Part shown: positions 1-7,984 of the stretch, one piece after another
Layout: each line of letters opens with the position of its first letter
Numbering within the stretch: position 1 is the first letter of the stretch
Source of the DNA: Stenotrophomonas oahuensis
GTDB lineage: Bacteria; Pseudomonadota; Gammaproteobacteria; Xanthomonadales; Xanthomonadaceae
Assembly: GCF_031834595.1 (NCBI RefSeq)
Contig: NZ_CP115541.1
Coordinates: 1,426,001 to 1,490,000, forward strand
Reading direction: 5' to 3'
Length of the DNA stretch: 64,000 bases
Program-made: the position numbers and the translations under genes
The notes under the pieces: generated by a model
What the model saw: the letters and a program-made list of their open reading frames with translations, nothing else
The model's database searches: none
Told to the model about the DNA's origin: nothing

Positions 1-269
1 TCGCGCTCCGACAGAGCCTTTAGCTGATCGTCGATCCTGGCAACATTGGTCGCATGAAGTGGGTCAAGATGCTTGTCGTTTCCAGTCCCGTCAAACGCCG
101 CGATATAGATTCTCTCGTGCGGATTTGTGGGGTCCCCGAGCTGCGGCACCCTAAATTCTGCGAGCGCTTCTTGGGCCTTGTGATAGCTACGAAGGTGGGC
201 ATCATCGGCGGGATAGAACGATACATTGTCGTCTATGGCCGTAACACCCTGCAGGCTTTTGTCGTTCAT
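1..269 (-). CDS. DUF2235/Tle1-like alpha/beta-hydrolase effector, N-terminal part
   Basis: Only the first 89 codons are inside the window; the frame is open to position 1. The start at 269 has an AAGGA ribosome-binding site 8-10 nt upstream. Around residues 52-75 the protein reads IYIAAFDGTGND followed by TNVARI, the hallmark FDGTGN...TNV block of DUF2235 and Tle1-type phospholipases, which act as antibacterial or anti-eukaryotic effectors of type VI (and in xanthomonads type IV) secretion. No signal peptide is present. GC is visibly lower than in the rest of the window, suggesting transfer. The gene follows the 292-816 gene after 22 nt on the same strand. The secretion route is an inference because the C-terminus is not visible. 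Confidence 0.7.
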   Translation of the reverse strand, partial: MNDKSLQGVTAIDDNVSFYPADDAHLRSYHKAQEALAEFRVPQLGDPTNPHERIYIAAFDGTGNDKHLDPLHATNVARIDDQLKALSER

Positions 270-291
270 TGTCGCGATCCTTGCGCTGGAT

Positions 292-816
292 TCAGTAGGT
301 GTGCGTCCAGACCAGAATCAAGTCGTCCCGACTTCCGCTTGACGGGCATCCCGGAGCCTGCGGCTCGTCCGTAAATACCAACGCTCGCGTGTAAACGCTT
401 ATTGTTCTGTCATTTACTTCCATCAGCACATCTACGGATAGTGGATTGACAGCTTTGGCTGCAAGCCAGCTCTCCAGGACGGCGTTTCTTGGAACGTTAT
501 GGCGAACGAGGCGGTCTTTGAACAGTTCGCCAATGTCCACACTTGCCTGATGCTCGAATCCGTCCAGCGAAGTCCACTCGACCTCAGCCGGAGATGCGAA
601 CTCATATCCACCGTCGTGGCCGGCAGACCACGAATCTCTCCAGTCGTCACTTGGGGGAGCGCCAGATGGTGTCTCCAGATGCAAGCGGGTAAAGCAGTAG
701 TTGTTGTAGATGACCTTGCATCGCAGCGTGTTGTAGCAACGCACGCCAAAGTCGTAGTGGCGGAACTTCAACGGCCACGGATCGGAAGGAGGCTTCGGCG
801 AAGTCAGGCCAAACAT
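292..816 (-). CDS. Hypothetical protein, possible partner/immunity protein of the downstream DUF2235 effector
   Basis: A 174-residue soluble protein. The start at 816 was chosen over an in-frame ATG at 855 because AGAGGAAA lies 8 nt upstream of 816, whereas 855 has no usable site. It has no signal peptide or membrane segment and is rich in aromatic residues, with a central segment 'AEVEWTSLDG...VDIGELFKD' followed by 'EVNDRTISVYTRA' near the C-terminus. I do not assign a family with certainty. Lower GC than neighbours, same strand and 22-nt spacing to a DUF2235-type effector gene suggest a two-gene transferred cassette in which this could be the cognate immunity or accessory protein (inference). 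Confidence 0.6.
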   Translation of the reverse strand: MFGLTSPKPPSDPWPLKFRHYDFGVRCYNTLRCKVIYNNYCFTRLHLETPSGAPPSDDWRDSWSAGHDGGYEFASPAEVEWTSLDGFEHQASVDIGELFKDRLVRHNVPRNAVLESWLAAKAVNPLSVDVLMEVNDRTISVYTRALVFTDEPQAPGCPSSGSRDDLILVWTHTY

Positions 817-919
817 GAGCAGATTTCCTCTTTCCTTGATGAGCGCGCTCGTCATCCTACTGGCGGGCCGGCCGCCTCGCTATCAGAAAAGTCCCAGATG
901 CGGCCTTTGATCCGACCCA

Positions 920-943
920 ATAGGGACGCGCCATGCGCGTCCC
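920..943. repeat. SMAG-like palindrome (GACGCGC/GCGCGTC type)
   Basis: ATAG followed by GGACGCGC-CAT-GCGCGTCC. It is a variant of the GTAG-headed palindrome family found throughout the window and sits just downstream of the oxidoreductase stop codon. Confidence 0.6.
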
Positions 944-954
944 AGCGCGGTGAT

Positions 955-1857
955 TCACCCCGCCCTATCCTCGGAAATCAGGGCGTGGTGCAGGCCTACG
1001 CCGGCTCTGACACCCTCCGCCATCGCAAGCGTGATGTTGCCCATCGTGGTCGCATCACCGGCCGCATAGACCCCGGGCACGCTGGTCTGCTTCTGCGCGT
1101 CCACGGTCAGCAGCACGCCTACCGGGCTGTCTTCCAACGCACACCCCAACTGCTCGGCCAGCGGCGACGCCATGTGCTGGCGCGCAGTCAAGAACAGCGC
1201 GCGGATGTCGATGCGACGACCATCGGCCAGCACGGCGGCACTCAGTTGCGGGGCCTCACCCTCCAATGATGCGACGGGCGTGGTTTCCAGAGTGACACCG
1301 CGTCGCTGCAGGATCGCGAGCTCATCCACGTCGATCTCCGCCCCCTGGGTAAAGAACGTCACCTGCCCCCAATCGGCCAGCACGCTGGCCATCTTCGGCG
1401 ACATCGCATGTCCACCCAGCAACCCGATGGAACCGCCACCAATCTCATAGCCATGGCAGTACGGGCAATGCACCACACTGCTACCCCAGCGCTCGGCCAA
1501 GCCGGGCAACTCGGGCAGCTCATCACGCACACCAGTCGCCAGCAGCACCTTGCGCGTCGCCCAGGTCTCACCACCTTCAGTACGTAGGGCAAAGCCATCC
1601 GGCGTGGCGTGCCCGTCCACGACGGTGTCGTTGCTCCAGCGCACAGTGGGGTAATCCAGCAGCTGCGCCTTGGCCTGCTTCAGCAGTTCGCTGCCGGCAA
1701 TGCCGTCCAACCCGAGCACGCCGTGCGAATGCGCGGCGAAGCGGTTGCGCGGTAATCCGGCATCCACCACCAGCACATTGCGGCGGGCGCGGGCGAGGAT
1801 CAGGCCGGCAGAAAGACCGGCAAAACTGCCGCCGACGATGATGGCATCAAAGGTCAT
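955..1857 (-). CDS. Thioredoxin-reductase-like NAD(P)/FAD-dependent oxidoreductase
   Basis: A 300-residue class II pyridine nucleotide-disulfide oxidoreductase. The N-terminal FAD motif is VGGSFAGLSAG (about 8-18), the redox pair is CPYC at 131-134 (CxxC as in TrxB, with Pro-Tyr inside), a second Rossmann motif IGLLGGH lies at about 144-150, and the C-terminal FAD motif is GDATTMGN. It probably passes electrons from NADPH through FAD to a dithiol partner; the partner is not known. The start overlaps the end of the upstream Rrf2 gene by 11 nt, so both are likely one autoregulated operon responding to redox or nitrosative stress (inference from the regulator family). Confidence 0.85.
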   Translation of the reverse strand: MTFDAIIVGGSFAGLSAGLILARARRNVLVVDAGLPRNRFAAHSHGVLGLDGIAGSELLKQAKAQLLDYPTVRWSNDTVVDGHATPDGFALRTEGGETWATRKVLLATGVRDELPELPGLAERWGSSVVHCPYCHGYEIGGGSIGLLGGHAMSPKMASVLADWGQVTFFTQGAEIDVDELAILQRRGVTLETTPVASLEGEAPQLSAAVLADGRRIDIRALFLTARQHMASPLAEQLGCALEDSPVGVLLTVDAQKQTSVPGVYAAGDATTMGNITLAMAEGVRAGVGLHHALISEDRAG

Positions 1858-2299
1858 GGGAACCTCCTGAGGTGTGTTTGGCGAGATGCACGGCGAAGTC
1901 CGCGCCGAGGGTGGCGAGCGTGGTCGCCTGCAGACGGGTTTCCAGCAGCGCCTGCGCCTGCCGGTAGCTGTCGTCGAGGGCGTCGTTGACCACCTGCATC
2001 ACCGGGCAGCCCCGGCCGCCTTCGCGCACTTCGGTGTGCAGCAGCGTGGGCGAACCGAGCGCGCGGTACACGTCCAGCAGGGTGATCTGCGCGGGGGCGC
2101 GGGCGAGCTGGCTGCCGCCTCCGTGGCCGCGCACGGTCTGCACGATGCCGCCCTTGCCGAGCTGCGCCAGCAGGCGGCGGATCACCACCGGGTGGGTGGG
2201 CAGGCAGGTGGCCAGCTGCTCGGAGGTGCGCGGACCGGATTGGCCGACCAGGTGGGCGACGATGTGCAGGGCGTCGGAGAACTGGTTGTTGGATTTCAT
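1847..2299 (-). CDS. Rrf2 family transcriptional regulator
   Basis: A 150-residue Rrf2-type winged-helix repressor: the N-terminal HTH (about 8-60) ends in the wing GHGGGSQLAR. It has only two cysteines, Cys32 and Cys98 (GCPVM), so it lacks the three-Cys iron-sulfur cluster set of IscR and NsrR and may sense thiol redox state instead, if at all. It overlaps the oxidoreductase gene and is probably its repressor. A perfect inverted repeat directly abuts the start codon (2299-2317), and no Shine-Dalgarno sequence is visible in front of it, so the mRNA may be leaderless or weakly translated. Confidence 0.85.
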   Translation of the reverse strand: MKSNNQFSDALHIVAHLVGQSGPRTSEQLATCLPTHPVVIRRLLAQLGKGGIVQTVRGHGGGSQLARAPAQITLLDVYRALGSPTLLHTEVREGGRGCPVMQVVNDALDDSYRQAQALLETRLQATTLATLGADFAVHLAKHTSGGSHDL

Positions 2300-2317
2300 G
2301 TAACTACGATAGTTACA
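2299..2317 (-). promoter_or_regulatory. Probable Rrf2 operator
   Basis: Perfect inverted repeat TGTAACTA-CGA-TAGTTACA directly upstream of, and touching, the Rrf2 start codon. A second identical half-site TGTAACTA lies at 2487-2494. Palindromic AT-rich operators at this place are usual for autoregulated Rrf2 proteins; binding itself is an inference. Confidence 0.6.
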
Positions 2318-2379
2318 TTTTGAGTGGGTGTCTAGGTCCGGGCTGCGTTTGGGTTATCCGTGGTTGCCGGCCAGCGTTA

Positions 2380-2449
2380 TGCCCGCCGTCCTGGCGGGCA
2401 CCCTTCGGGCCGTCGCTGCGCGACGTTGCGAACGGCTCCTGCCGTTCGC
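2380..2449. repeat. Cluster of three short hairpins in the gene-free stretch 2318-2602
   Basis: Three inverted repeats follow each other: TGCCCGCC/GGCGGGCA (2380-2400), GTCGC/GCGAC (about 2412-2424) and GCGAACGGC-TCCT-GCCGTTCGC (2428-2449). This resembles a REP/BIME cluster. The rest of the stretch holds the half-site at 2487-2494 and a leader for the chemoreceptor gene with a GAGGGGC/GCCCCTC inverted repeat at about 2548-2585; no gene is seen. Confidence 0.45.
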
Positions 2450-2602
2450 TTCGGCACTACCGTTCTACATTTATCTGTAATGGAAATGTAACTAGACGCT
2501 CACTCGCGTGAACGGGACAGGAAATGTGATTAATGTCTCACTTCAGGAGGGGCCGAAGCTGTCCGATATCGGGCCGCCCCTCTCCCATTTTGCAGTGCCG
2601 AC

Positions 2603-4726
2603 ATGTCAAAGCCCTCCCCTTCCGCGCCCACGCGCGCCTTCAGCCTGCAGTTCAAGCTGCTGGGTGCCCTCTCCGTTGGCCTGGCCGTGGTGGTGTTGTG
2701 CGCCGTGGCGGGTCTGGGCTCTGCCTGGTTGAACCTTTCGACCACCATTCCGCCGGAAGTGGCGCGTAATGCGCAGGCCGAAGCGCTGCAGCGCGAGTTC
2801 CGCATGCAGGTGCAGGAGTGGAAGAACGTGCTGCTGCGCGGCAGCGATGAGGCGCTGCGGACCAAGCACCTGAGCGCCTTTGATGCGCAGGGCGAAAAGG
2901 CCCGGGCGCTGGCACAGGGACTGGCCGAAGGCACCGACGCGGAAACCGTGCAGCTGGCGAAGGCCTTCATCGGCCAGCACACCACGCTGGAGAAGGACTA
3001 CCACGGCGCACTGGAGGCCTTTGCCGCCAGCGGTTACAACCCACAGGAAGGCGACACCCTGGTGCGCGGCAAGGACCGGGCGTTGGGCACCACGCTGGAT
3101 GCGCTGGGCGCGCGCACTGCGATCGTTTCCGAAACGGCAGTCAAGGCCCGCTCGGAGCAGGCGCGACGCATGCTGGTGATCTGCGCGGTGCTGACCGCCG
3201 CTGCTGCGGTGGTATTGATGGTGCTGCTGGGCGCGTGGCTGCGTCGTGCGGTTATCGCCCCCGTGGTGGCTGTGGAAGCGGCGGCGCGCGCGGTGGCCCG
3301 TGGCGAGCTGGATCACCACGTACAGGTGCGCAGCCGCGACGAGATCGGTCGCCTGGGCACAGCAATGATGGACGTGACCCGCACCCTGAAGGAGGTACTG
3401 GCTTCGCAGGCGCATATGGCGCAGCGCCATGAGGCCGGTGAGATCAGCTACCGCATGGACGCGAGCGCGTTCGCCGGTGGCTACGGGCAGATGGTGCGCG
3501 ACACGAATGCCCTGGTGGATGCGCACGTGCAGGTGCAGTTGCAGGCGATCCAGATCATGGGCCGCTATGCGGTGGGCGACCTGGCGCAGGACATGCAGCG
3601 CCTGCCGGGCGAGCAGGCGGTGATCACCGAATCGCTGGATACGGTGAAGCGCAACCTCGGTGCGATCAATGCCGAGATCAAGCGGCTGGCCCAGGCGGCG
3701 TCGCTGGGCGACTTCAGTCTGCGCGGCGATGCGGCCGGGTTCCAGCACGACTTCCGCGACATGGTGGTGGGTCTGAACCAGTTGATGGACACTACCGAGC
3801 GCGACCTGGGCGAACTGTCAGGCGTGTTGCAGGCGATTGCGCGCGGCGATCTCAGCGCGCGAATGCAGGGCCAGTTCCACGGGGTGTTTGCGCGCATGCG
3901 CGACGATGTCACTGCCACCAGTGAACAGTTGACCGACATCGTCGGTGGTATCAAGCAGTCGGCACAGGCGATCCAGACTGCTGCCGGCGAGATTGCCGCC
4001 GGCAATGCCGATCTTTCGCAGCGTACCGAGCAGCAGGCGGCGAACCTCGAGGAAACCGCCGCGTCGATGGAAGAGCTCACCTCCACCGTGCGCCAGAACG
4101 CAGATCACGCGCGCCAGGCCAACCAGTTGGCGATTGGCGCGCACAGCGTGGCCAGCGAAGGCGGCGCGGTGGTGGGCAAGGTGGTGGACACCATGCGTGC
4201 GATCGAGTCGTCGTCGCAGCGCATCGCCGACATCATCAGTGTGATTGATGGCATTGCCTTCCAGACCAACATCCTGGCCTTGAACGCAGCGGTGGAAGCG
4301 GCACGCGCGGGTGAGCAGGGGCGCGGCTTTGCCGTGGTGGCCTCGGAAGTGCGCACCCTGGCGCAGCGTTCGGCGGCGGCGGCGAAGGAGATCAAGGGGC
4401 TGATCGATACCTCCGTGCAGGACGTGGCCGGTGGCGCGACGCTGGTGCAGCAGGCCGGTGAAACCATGCGCGAGATCGTGGACAGCGTGCAGCGGGTGAC
4501 CGACATCATGGCCGAGATTTCGGCGGCGTCGCAGGAACAGTCGGCCGGCATCGAGCAGGTCAATCAGACTGTGGTGCACATGGATGAGGCGACGCAGCAG
4601 AATGCGGCGCTGGTGGAAGAGGCGTCGGCGGCCGCGCGCAGCATGGAGGAGCAGGCGCTGGCGTTGAATGACGCGGTGGATGTGTTTGTGTTGGCCGGTG
4701 CGCCGGGGTTGGCGCGCGCGGCGTAG
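2603..4726 (+). CDS. Methyl-accepting chemotaxis protein
   Basis: A 707-residue transmembrane chemoreceptor. TM1 is at about 20-42, a short (about 150-residue) helical periplasmic sensor domain follows, TM2 is at about 190-212, then a HAMP domain and further HAMP-like linker repeats (about 213-430), then the cytoplasmic signalling domain with the hairpin tip [20 protein letters not shown] and [12 protein letters not shown]. The C-terminus ([11 protein letters not shown]) lacks the NWETF-type pentapeptide, so CheR/CheB tethering is not expected. No che or flagellar genes are nearby, so it is an orphan receptor; its ligand is unknown. The stop TAG belongs to a GTAG tetranucleotide. Confidence 0.93.
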   Translation: MSKPSPSAPTRAFSLQFKLLGALSVGLAVVVLCAVAGLGSAWLNLSTTIPPEVARNAQAEALQREFRMQVQEWKNVLLRGSDEALRTKHLSAFDAQGEKARALAQGLAEGTDAETVQLAKAFIGQHTTLEKDYHGALEAFAASGYNPQEGDTLVRGKDRALGTTLDALGARTAIVSETAVKARSEQARRMLVICAVLTAAAAVVLMVLLGAWLRRAVIAPVVAVEAAARAVARGELDHHVQVRSRDEIGRLGTAMMDVTRTLKEVLASQAHMAQRHEAGEISYRMDASAFAGGYGQMVRDTNALVDAHVQVQLQAIQIMGRYAVGDLAQDMQRLPGEQAVITESLDTVKRNLGAINAEIKRLAQAASLGDFSLRGDAAGFQHDFRDMVVGLNQLMDTTERDLGELSGVLQAIARGDLSARMQGQFHGVFARMRDDVTATSEQLTDIVGGIKQSAQAIQTAAGEIAAGNADLSQRTEQQAANLEETAASMEELTSTVRQNADHARQANQLAIGAHSVASEGGAVVGKVVDTMRAIESSSQRIADIISVIDGIAFQTNILALNAAVEAARAGEQGRGFAVVASEVRTLAQRSAAAAKEIKGLIDTSVQDVAGGATLVQQAGETMREIVDSVQRVTDIMAEISAASQEQSAGIEQVNQTVVHMDEATQQNAALVEEASAAARSMEEQALALNDAVDVFVLAGAPGLARAA

Positions 4727-4734
4727 GTTCCGAA

Positions 4735-4753
4735 GGCCGGCCGTTGGCCGGCC
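4735..4753. terminator. Hairpin between convergent genes
   Basis: GGCCGGCC-GTT-GGCCGGCC, a perfect 8-bp stem with 3-nt loop, between the chemoreceptor (+) and the LysR gene (-). No T-tract; it may act as a bidirectional attenuator or mRNA-stabilising hairpin. Confidence 0.5.
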
Positions 4754-4764
4754 CAGGCGGTCCG

Positions 4765-5676
4765 TCAGCGGACGAATGCCGGGCCGGTCATGCCCGCTGC
4801 CAGGTGGTCGAGGAAGCTGGTGATCCGCGCACTCACCGCCGTGTTGCGGTAATACACCGCATGAATCGGCTGCCGCACTTCCACGGTCAACGCCGGCAGC
4901 ACCTGCACAAGAGTGCCGGCGTCGCGGTCGCGCTGGGTCATGAAGTCACTCAGGCAGACGATGCCTGCCCCTGCCTGCGCCAGCCGCAGCAGGGTTTCGC
5001 CGCTGGATACCGAGACCTCCGGCTTGATGTGCAGCAAGGCATCGGTGCGCCCGGGTAGCGGCCAGTGGTTGAGTGAATCGGGCTCGCCGAAGCCCAGCAG
5101 TGCGTGCTGCTGCAGGTCCTCCACCCGTTTCGGGGTGCCGTTTGCCTTCAGATACGCCGGGCTGGCCAGCACCCGTAAACGGCTGTGGCCCAGCGGTCGG
5201 GCATGCAGAGTGGAATCGGCCAGCGGGCCGATACGGATGGCCACATCAGTGCGGCGCTCGAGCAGATCGATGTAGCGCTCGCTGCTGTTGATCTCCAGCG
5301 CGACGTCAGGGAAACGCTCGCGGTAGCTGGCCACCAGCGGGGCGATCACATGCAGTACGAACGGGGTGGCCGCATCCACGCGCAGGCGGCCGGCGGGACG
5401 CTCGCGACGGGCGGCGATCTGTTCTTCGGCGGCTTCAACCGAGGCGACGATGGCGCGGGCCTGCTCCAGGAAGGCGCTGCCCTCTTCGGTGAGTTGCAGG
5501 CGGCGGGTGGTGCGGGTAAGCAGCGTGGTGCCGAGCTTTTCTTCCAGCCGGGCAAGCGCGCGGCTGACGCCGGAGGTGGTCTGGCCCAGGGTCTCGGCGG
5601 CGGCGGTGATCGAGCCGCTGTCGATGACAGCGATGAAGGCCTGCATTTCGTCGAGGGTGGTTTTCACGGGGTGCAT
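4765..5676 (-). CDS. LysR family regulator, YafC-like
   Basis: A 303-residue LysR regulator: N-terminal winged HTH (about 8-67; AAETLGQTTSGVSRALARLE) and a periplasmic-binding-like effector domain (about 90-290). The start at 5676 was chosen because upstream in-frame codons run into the divergent promoter; a GTG nine bases downstream is also possible, and neither has a clear Shine-Dalgarno site. By memory of family members the whole protein resembles E. coli YafC, whose gene neighbours yafB/dkgB; here dkgB lies in the divergent unit, which supports the assignment. It probably controls the divergent MFS exporter and dkgB. Confidence 0.85.
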   Translation of the reverse strand: MHPVKTTLDEMQAFIAVIDSGSITAAAETLGQTTSGVSRALARLEEKLGTTLLTRTTRRLQLTEEGSAFLEQARAIVASVEAAEEQIAARRERPAGRLRVDAATPFVLHVIAPLVASYRERFPDVALEINSSERYIDLLERRTDVAIRIGPLADSTLHARPLGHSRLRVLASPAYLKANGTPKRVEDLQQHALLGFGEPDSLNHWPLPGRTDALLHIKPEVSVSSGETLLRLAQAGAGIVCLSDFMTQRDRDAGTLVQVLPALTVEVRQPIHAVYYRNTAVSARITSFLDHLAAGMTGPAFVR

Positions 5677-5688
5677 TATTGCGCGCAG

Positions 5689-5700
5689 ATCAATAGTGAT
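5689..5700. promoter_or_regulatory. Candidate LysR box in divergent promoter
   Basis: ATCA-ATAG-TGAT inverted repeat in the 99-bp gap between the LysR gene (-) and the MFS gene (+). Position and symmetry fit a T-N11-A type LysR operator; binding is inferred. Confidence 0.4.
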
Positions 5701-5775
5701 TGGCGTGAAGACCGCTTTTTCCGCAACAGTCGGGCGCGCAGACTGCGCAGCCTCATCCCTCACCGGTCCCTTCCC

Positions 5776-6990
5776 ATGTCTCGTGGCATTCCCTTGGCCT
5801 TATTGGCGCTCACGCTGGGTGCGTACGCCATTGGCACCACCGAATTCGTCATTGTCGGGCTGATTCCCACCATCGCCGCCGACCTCGGCGTCACCTTGCC
5901 GTCAGCCGGACTGCTGGTCTCGCTGTATGCGCTGGGCGTGGCAGTCGGCGCGCCGGTGCTGACCGCGCTCACCGGCCGGGTGCCGCGTAAAACCCTGCTG
6001 GTGGCGCTGATGCTGCTGTTCACCGTGGGCAACCTGATTGCCTGGATGGCCCCCACCTACGGCTCGCTGATCGTGGCGCGGGTGCTGACCGGGCTGGCCC
6101 ACGGCGTGTTCTTCTCGATTGGCTCGATCATCGCCACCTCGGTGGTGCCGAAGGAAAAAGCCGCCAGCGCAATCGCGATCATGTTCACCGGGCTGACCGT
6201 GGCGTTGGTCACCGGGGTGCCGCTGGGTACCTTCATCGGCCAGCACCTGGGCTGGCGTGCCACCTTCCTTGCGGTGGCGGCGCTGGGTGTGATCGCCCTG
6301 CTGGGCAGCCTGCTGTTCGTGCCGCGCAACCTGCAGCGCAGCGAGCCGGCCACCTTTGGCCAGCAGCTGGCGGTGCTGGCGCAGCCGCGCCTGCTGCTGG
6401 TGTATGCGATCACCGCGCTGGGCTATGGCGGCACCTTCCTGTCGTTTACTTACCTGGCCTCGATCCTGCAGGACGTGACCGGCTTCTCCGCCAATGCGGT
6501 GAGCGGGGTGCTGCTGGTGTATGGCGTGTCGGTAGCCATCGGCAACCTGTGGGGTGGTCGTCAGGCCGACCGCCGCGGTCCGATTCCGGCGCTGATGCTG
6601 ATCTTCAGCCTGCTGGCACTGGTGCTGCTGGCGCTGACCTTCACCGCGCACTCCACGGTGCTGGTGCTGCTGACGGTGCTGGCGCTGGGCGCCGTGGCGT
6701 TCGGCAATGTGCCGGGGCTGCAGGTGTATGTGGTGAAGCAGGCGCAGCGCTTCGCGCCGCAGGCCGCGGATGTGGCTTCGGGGCTGAACATTGCGGCGTT
6801 CAACGTGGGTATTGCGATGGGCGCTTCGCTGGGCGGCCTGGTGGTGGACCACCTCGGCCTGATGCATACGCCGTGGCTGGGTGCGCTGGTGGTGCTGGGT
6901 GCGCTGGGCCTGACTGCGCTGAGTGGGCGGCTGGATCGCCGCGATGGCGTGGCGGATCGGGCTGAGGGCATTGCCGTAACGGCGCATTGA
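5776..6990 (+). CDS. MFS transporter, DHA1 (AraJ/sugar-efflux-like) family
   Basis: A 404-residue inner-membrane protein with 12 predicted hydrophobic segments and no long soluble domain. Motifs include GTTEFVIVGLIPTIAADLGV in TM1 and the VPRKTLL loop 2-3 motif, typical of the drug/arabinose efflux subfamily of proton-driven exporters. The start at 5776 gives a normal family N-terminus; a long in-frame upstream extension lies antisense to the LysR gene and is not coding. It is divergent from the LysR gene and followed by dkgB after 64 nt, so it is probably under the same regulator. Substrate unknown. Confidence 0.88.
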   Translation: MSRGIPLALLALTLGAYAIGTTEFVIVGLIPTIAADLGVTLPSAGLLVSLYALGVAVGAPVLTALTGRVPRKTLLVALMLLFTVGNLIAWMAPTYGSLIVARVLTGLAHGVFFSIGSIIATSVVPKEKAASAIAIMFTGLTVALVTGVPLGTFIGQHLGWRATFLAVAALGVIALLGSLLFVPRNLQRSEPATFGQQLAVLAQPRLLLVYAITALGYGGTFLSFTYLASILQDVTGFSANAVSGVLLVYGVSVAIGNLWGGRQADRRGPIPALMLIFSLLALVLLALTFTAHSTVLVLLTVLALGAVAFGNVPGLQVYVVKQAQRFAPQAADVASGLNIAAFNVGIAMGASLGGLVVDHLGLMHTPWLGALVVLGALGLTALSGRLDRRDGVADRAEGIAVTAH

Positions 6991-7008
6991 GTAGTGTTGG
7001 TTTTCACG

Positions 7009-7031
7009 GAGCGGGGCGAGCCCCGCTCTAC
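7009..7031. repeat. SMAG repeat (GAGCGGGGC type)
   Basis: GAGCGGGGC-GA-GCCCCGCTC followed by TAC, i.e. a GTAG-headed palindrome read on the minus strand, between the MFS gene and dkgB. The same palindrome type is found inside the MMPL gene at 33392-33414. Confidence 0.75.
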
Positions 7032-7054
7032 GTTCCCCACGTTGGAGTTTTTTT

Positions 7055-7858
7055 ATGAGTATTCCTGCATTTGGTCTGGGTACCTTCCGTTTGAAGGACC
7101 AGGTGGTTATTGATTCGGTCCGCAATGCGCTGGACGTGGGCTACCGCGCCATCGACACTGCGCAGATCTATGGCAATGAAGCCGAGGTAGGGCAGGCGCT
7201 GGCTGAGTCCGGCGTGTCGCGCCAGGACGTGTTCCTGACCACCAAGATCTGGATCAGCAACTTCCGTCGCGAAGCGCTGCGGGCCAGCCTGCAGGAGAGT
7301 CTGGCCAAGCTGCGCACCGACGTGGTCGACCTGACCCTGATCCATTGGCCGTCGCCGAAGGACGAGGTGCCGATGGTCGAGTATCTGGGTGCCCTGGCAC
7401 AGGCGCAGGCCGATGGCCTGACCCGACAGATCGGCATCTCCAACTTCACCATCGACCTGACCCGTCAGGCGGTGGAGATTCTGGGGGCCGATGCCATCGC
7501 CACCAACCAGATCGAGGTGCACCCGTACCTGCAGAACCGGGCGCTGATCGCCTACCTGCGCGAACAGGGCATCCATGTCACCGCGTACATGAGCCTGGCC
7601 TACGGCGAAGTGCTGAAGGAGCCGGTGATGCAGGCCATCGCCGAGCGCCACGGCGCGACCCCGGCGCAGGTGGCGCTGGCCTGGGCGCTGCAGCAGGGCT
7701 ATGCGGTGATTCCGTCTTCGACCAAGCGGGAAAACCTGGCGGCCAATCTGAAGGCCGCTGAGGTAAAGCTGGATGACGAGGACATGGCGCGGATTGCGAC
7801 GCTGGATCGCGGGCACCGGCTGGCGAACCCGGAGGGGATCGCGCCGGCGTGGGATTGA
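7055..7858 (+). CDS. dkgB: 2,5-didehydrogluconate (2,5-diketo-D-gluconate) reductase B, aldo/keto reductase
   Basis: A 267-residue single-domain aldo/keto reductase (TIM barrel) that uses NADPH to reduce aldehydes and ketones such as methylglyoxal and 2,5-diketo-D-gluconate. The catalytic tetrad is visible as Asp34, Tyr39, Lys64 and His97 ([22 protein letters not shown]). The C-terminal cofactor motif is [10 protein letters not shown]. The protein is collinear with E. coli DkgB (YafB), including the start [13 protein letters not shown]. Its position beside a YafC-like LysR gene repeats the E. coli yafB-yafC neighbourhood. GGAG precedes the ATG by 9 nt. Confidence 0.93.
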   Translation: MSIPAFGLGTFRLKDQVVIDSVRNALDVGYRAIDTAQIYGNEAEVGQALAESGVSRQDVFLTTKIWISNFRREALRASLQESLAKLRTDVVDLTLIHWPSPKDEVPMVEYLGALAQAQADGLTRQIGISNFTIDLTRQAVEILGADAIATNQIEVHPYLQNRALIAYLREQGIHVTAYMSLAYGEVLKEPVMQAIAERHGATPAQVALAWALQQGYAVIPSSTKRENLAANLKAAEVKLDDEDMARIATLDRGHRLANPEGIAPAWD

Positions 7859-7863
7859 GCTGA

Positions 7864-7916
7864 AATGTTCACTGTTCCGCACACAAACGCGTTTTGTGTG
7901 TGGAGTGGTGAACATT
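7864..7916. terminator. Long imperfect palindrome after dkgB
   Basis: About 52 nt with two arms that match at AATGTTCAC/GTGAACATT and CACACAAA/TTTGTGTG around a small CGCG centre. It is more AT-rich than the SMAG repeats and has no GTAG head. It probably works as a bidirectional transcript end between dkgB (+) and the hydrolase gene (-), although no T-tract follows. Confidence 0.5.
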
Positions 7917-7918
7917 CG

Positions 7919-7984
7919 GTAGTGACGCGCCATGCGCGTCATCGCGGTGTCTGGTATGTCGTAGCCGGGCAAGCCCGGCTCTAC
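7919..7984. repeat. Pair of SMAG repeats
   Basis: First copy 7919-7941: GTAG-TGACGCGC-CAT-GCGCGTCA. Second copy 7961-7984: GTAG-CCGGGC-AA-GCCCGG-CTCTAC, palindromic including both GTAG ends. The CTAC end supplies the TAG stop of the minus-strand hydrolase gene. Confidence 0.8.

Noticed and set aside
2525..2541. CRP/Clp site TGTGA ... TCAC upstream of the chemoreceptor
   Set aside because: The half-sites are separated by 8 nt instead of 6 and the second half is incomplete.
5185..5775. Upstream extension of the MFS transporter frame
   Set aside because: It lies antisense to the LysR gene and crosses the divergent promoter; the ATG at 5776 gives the normal MFS N-terminus.
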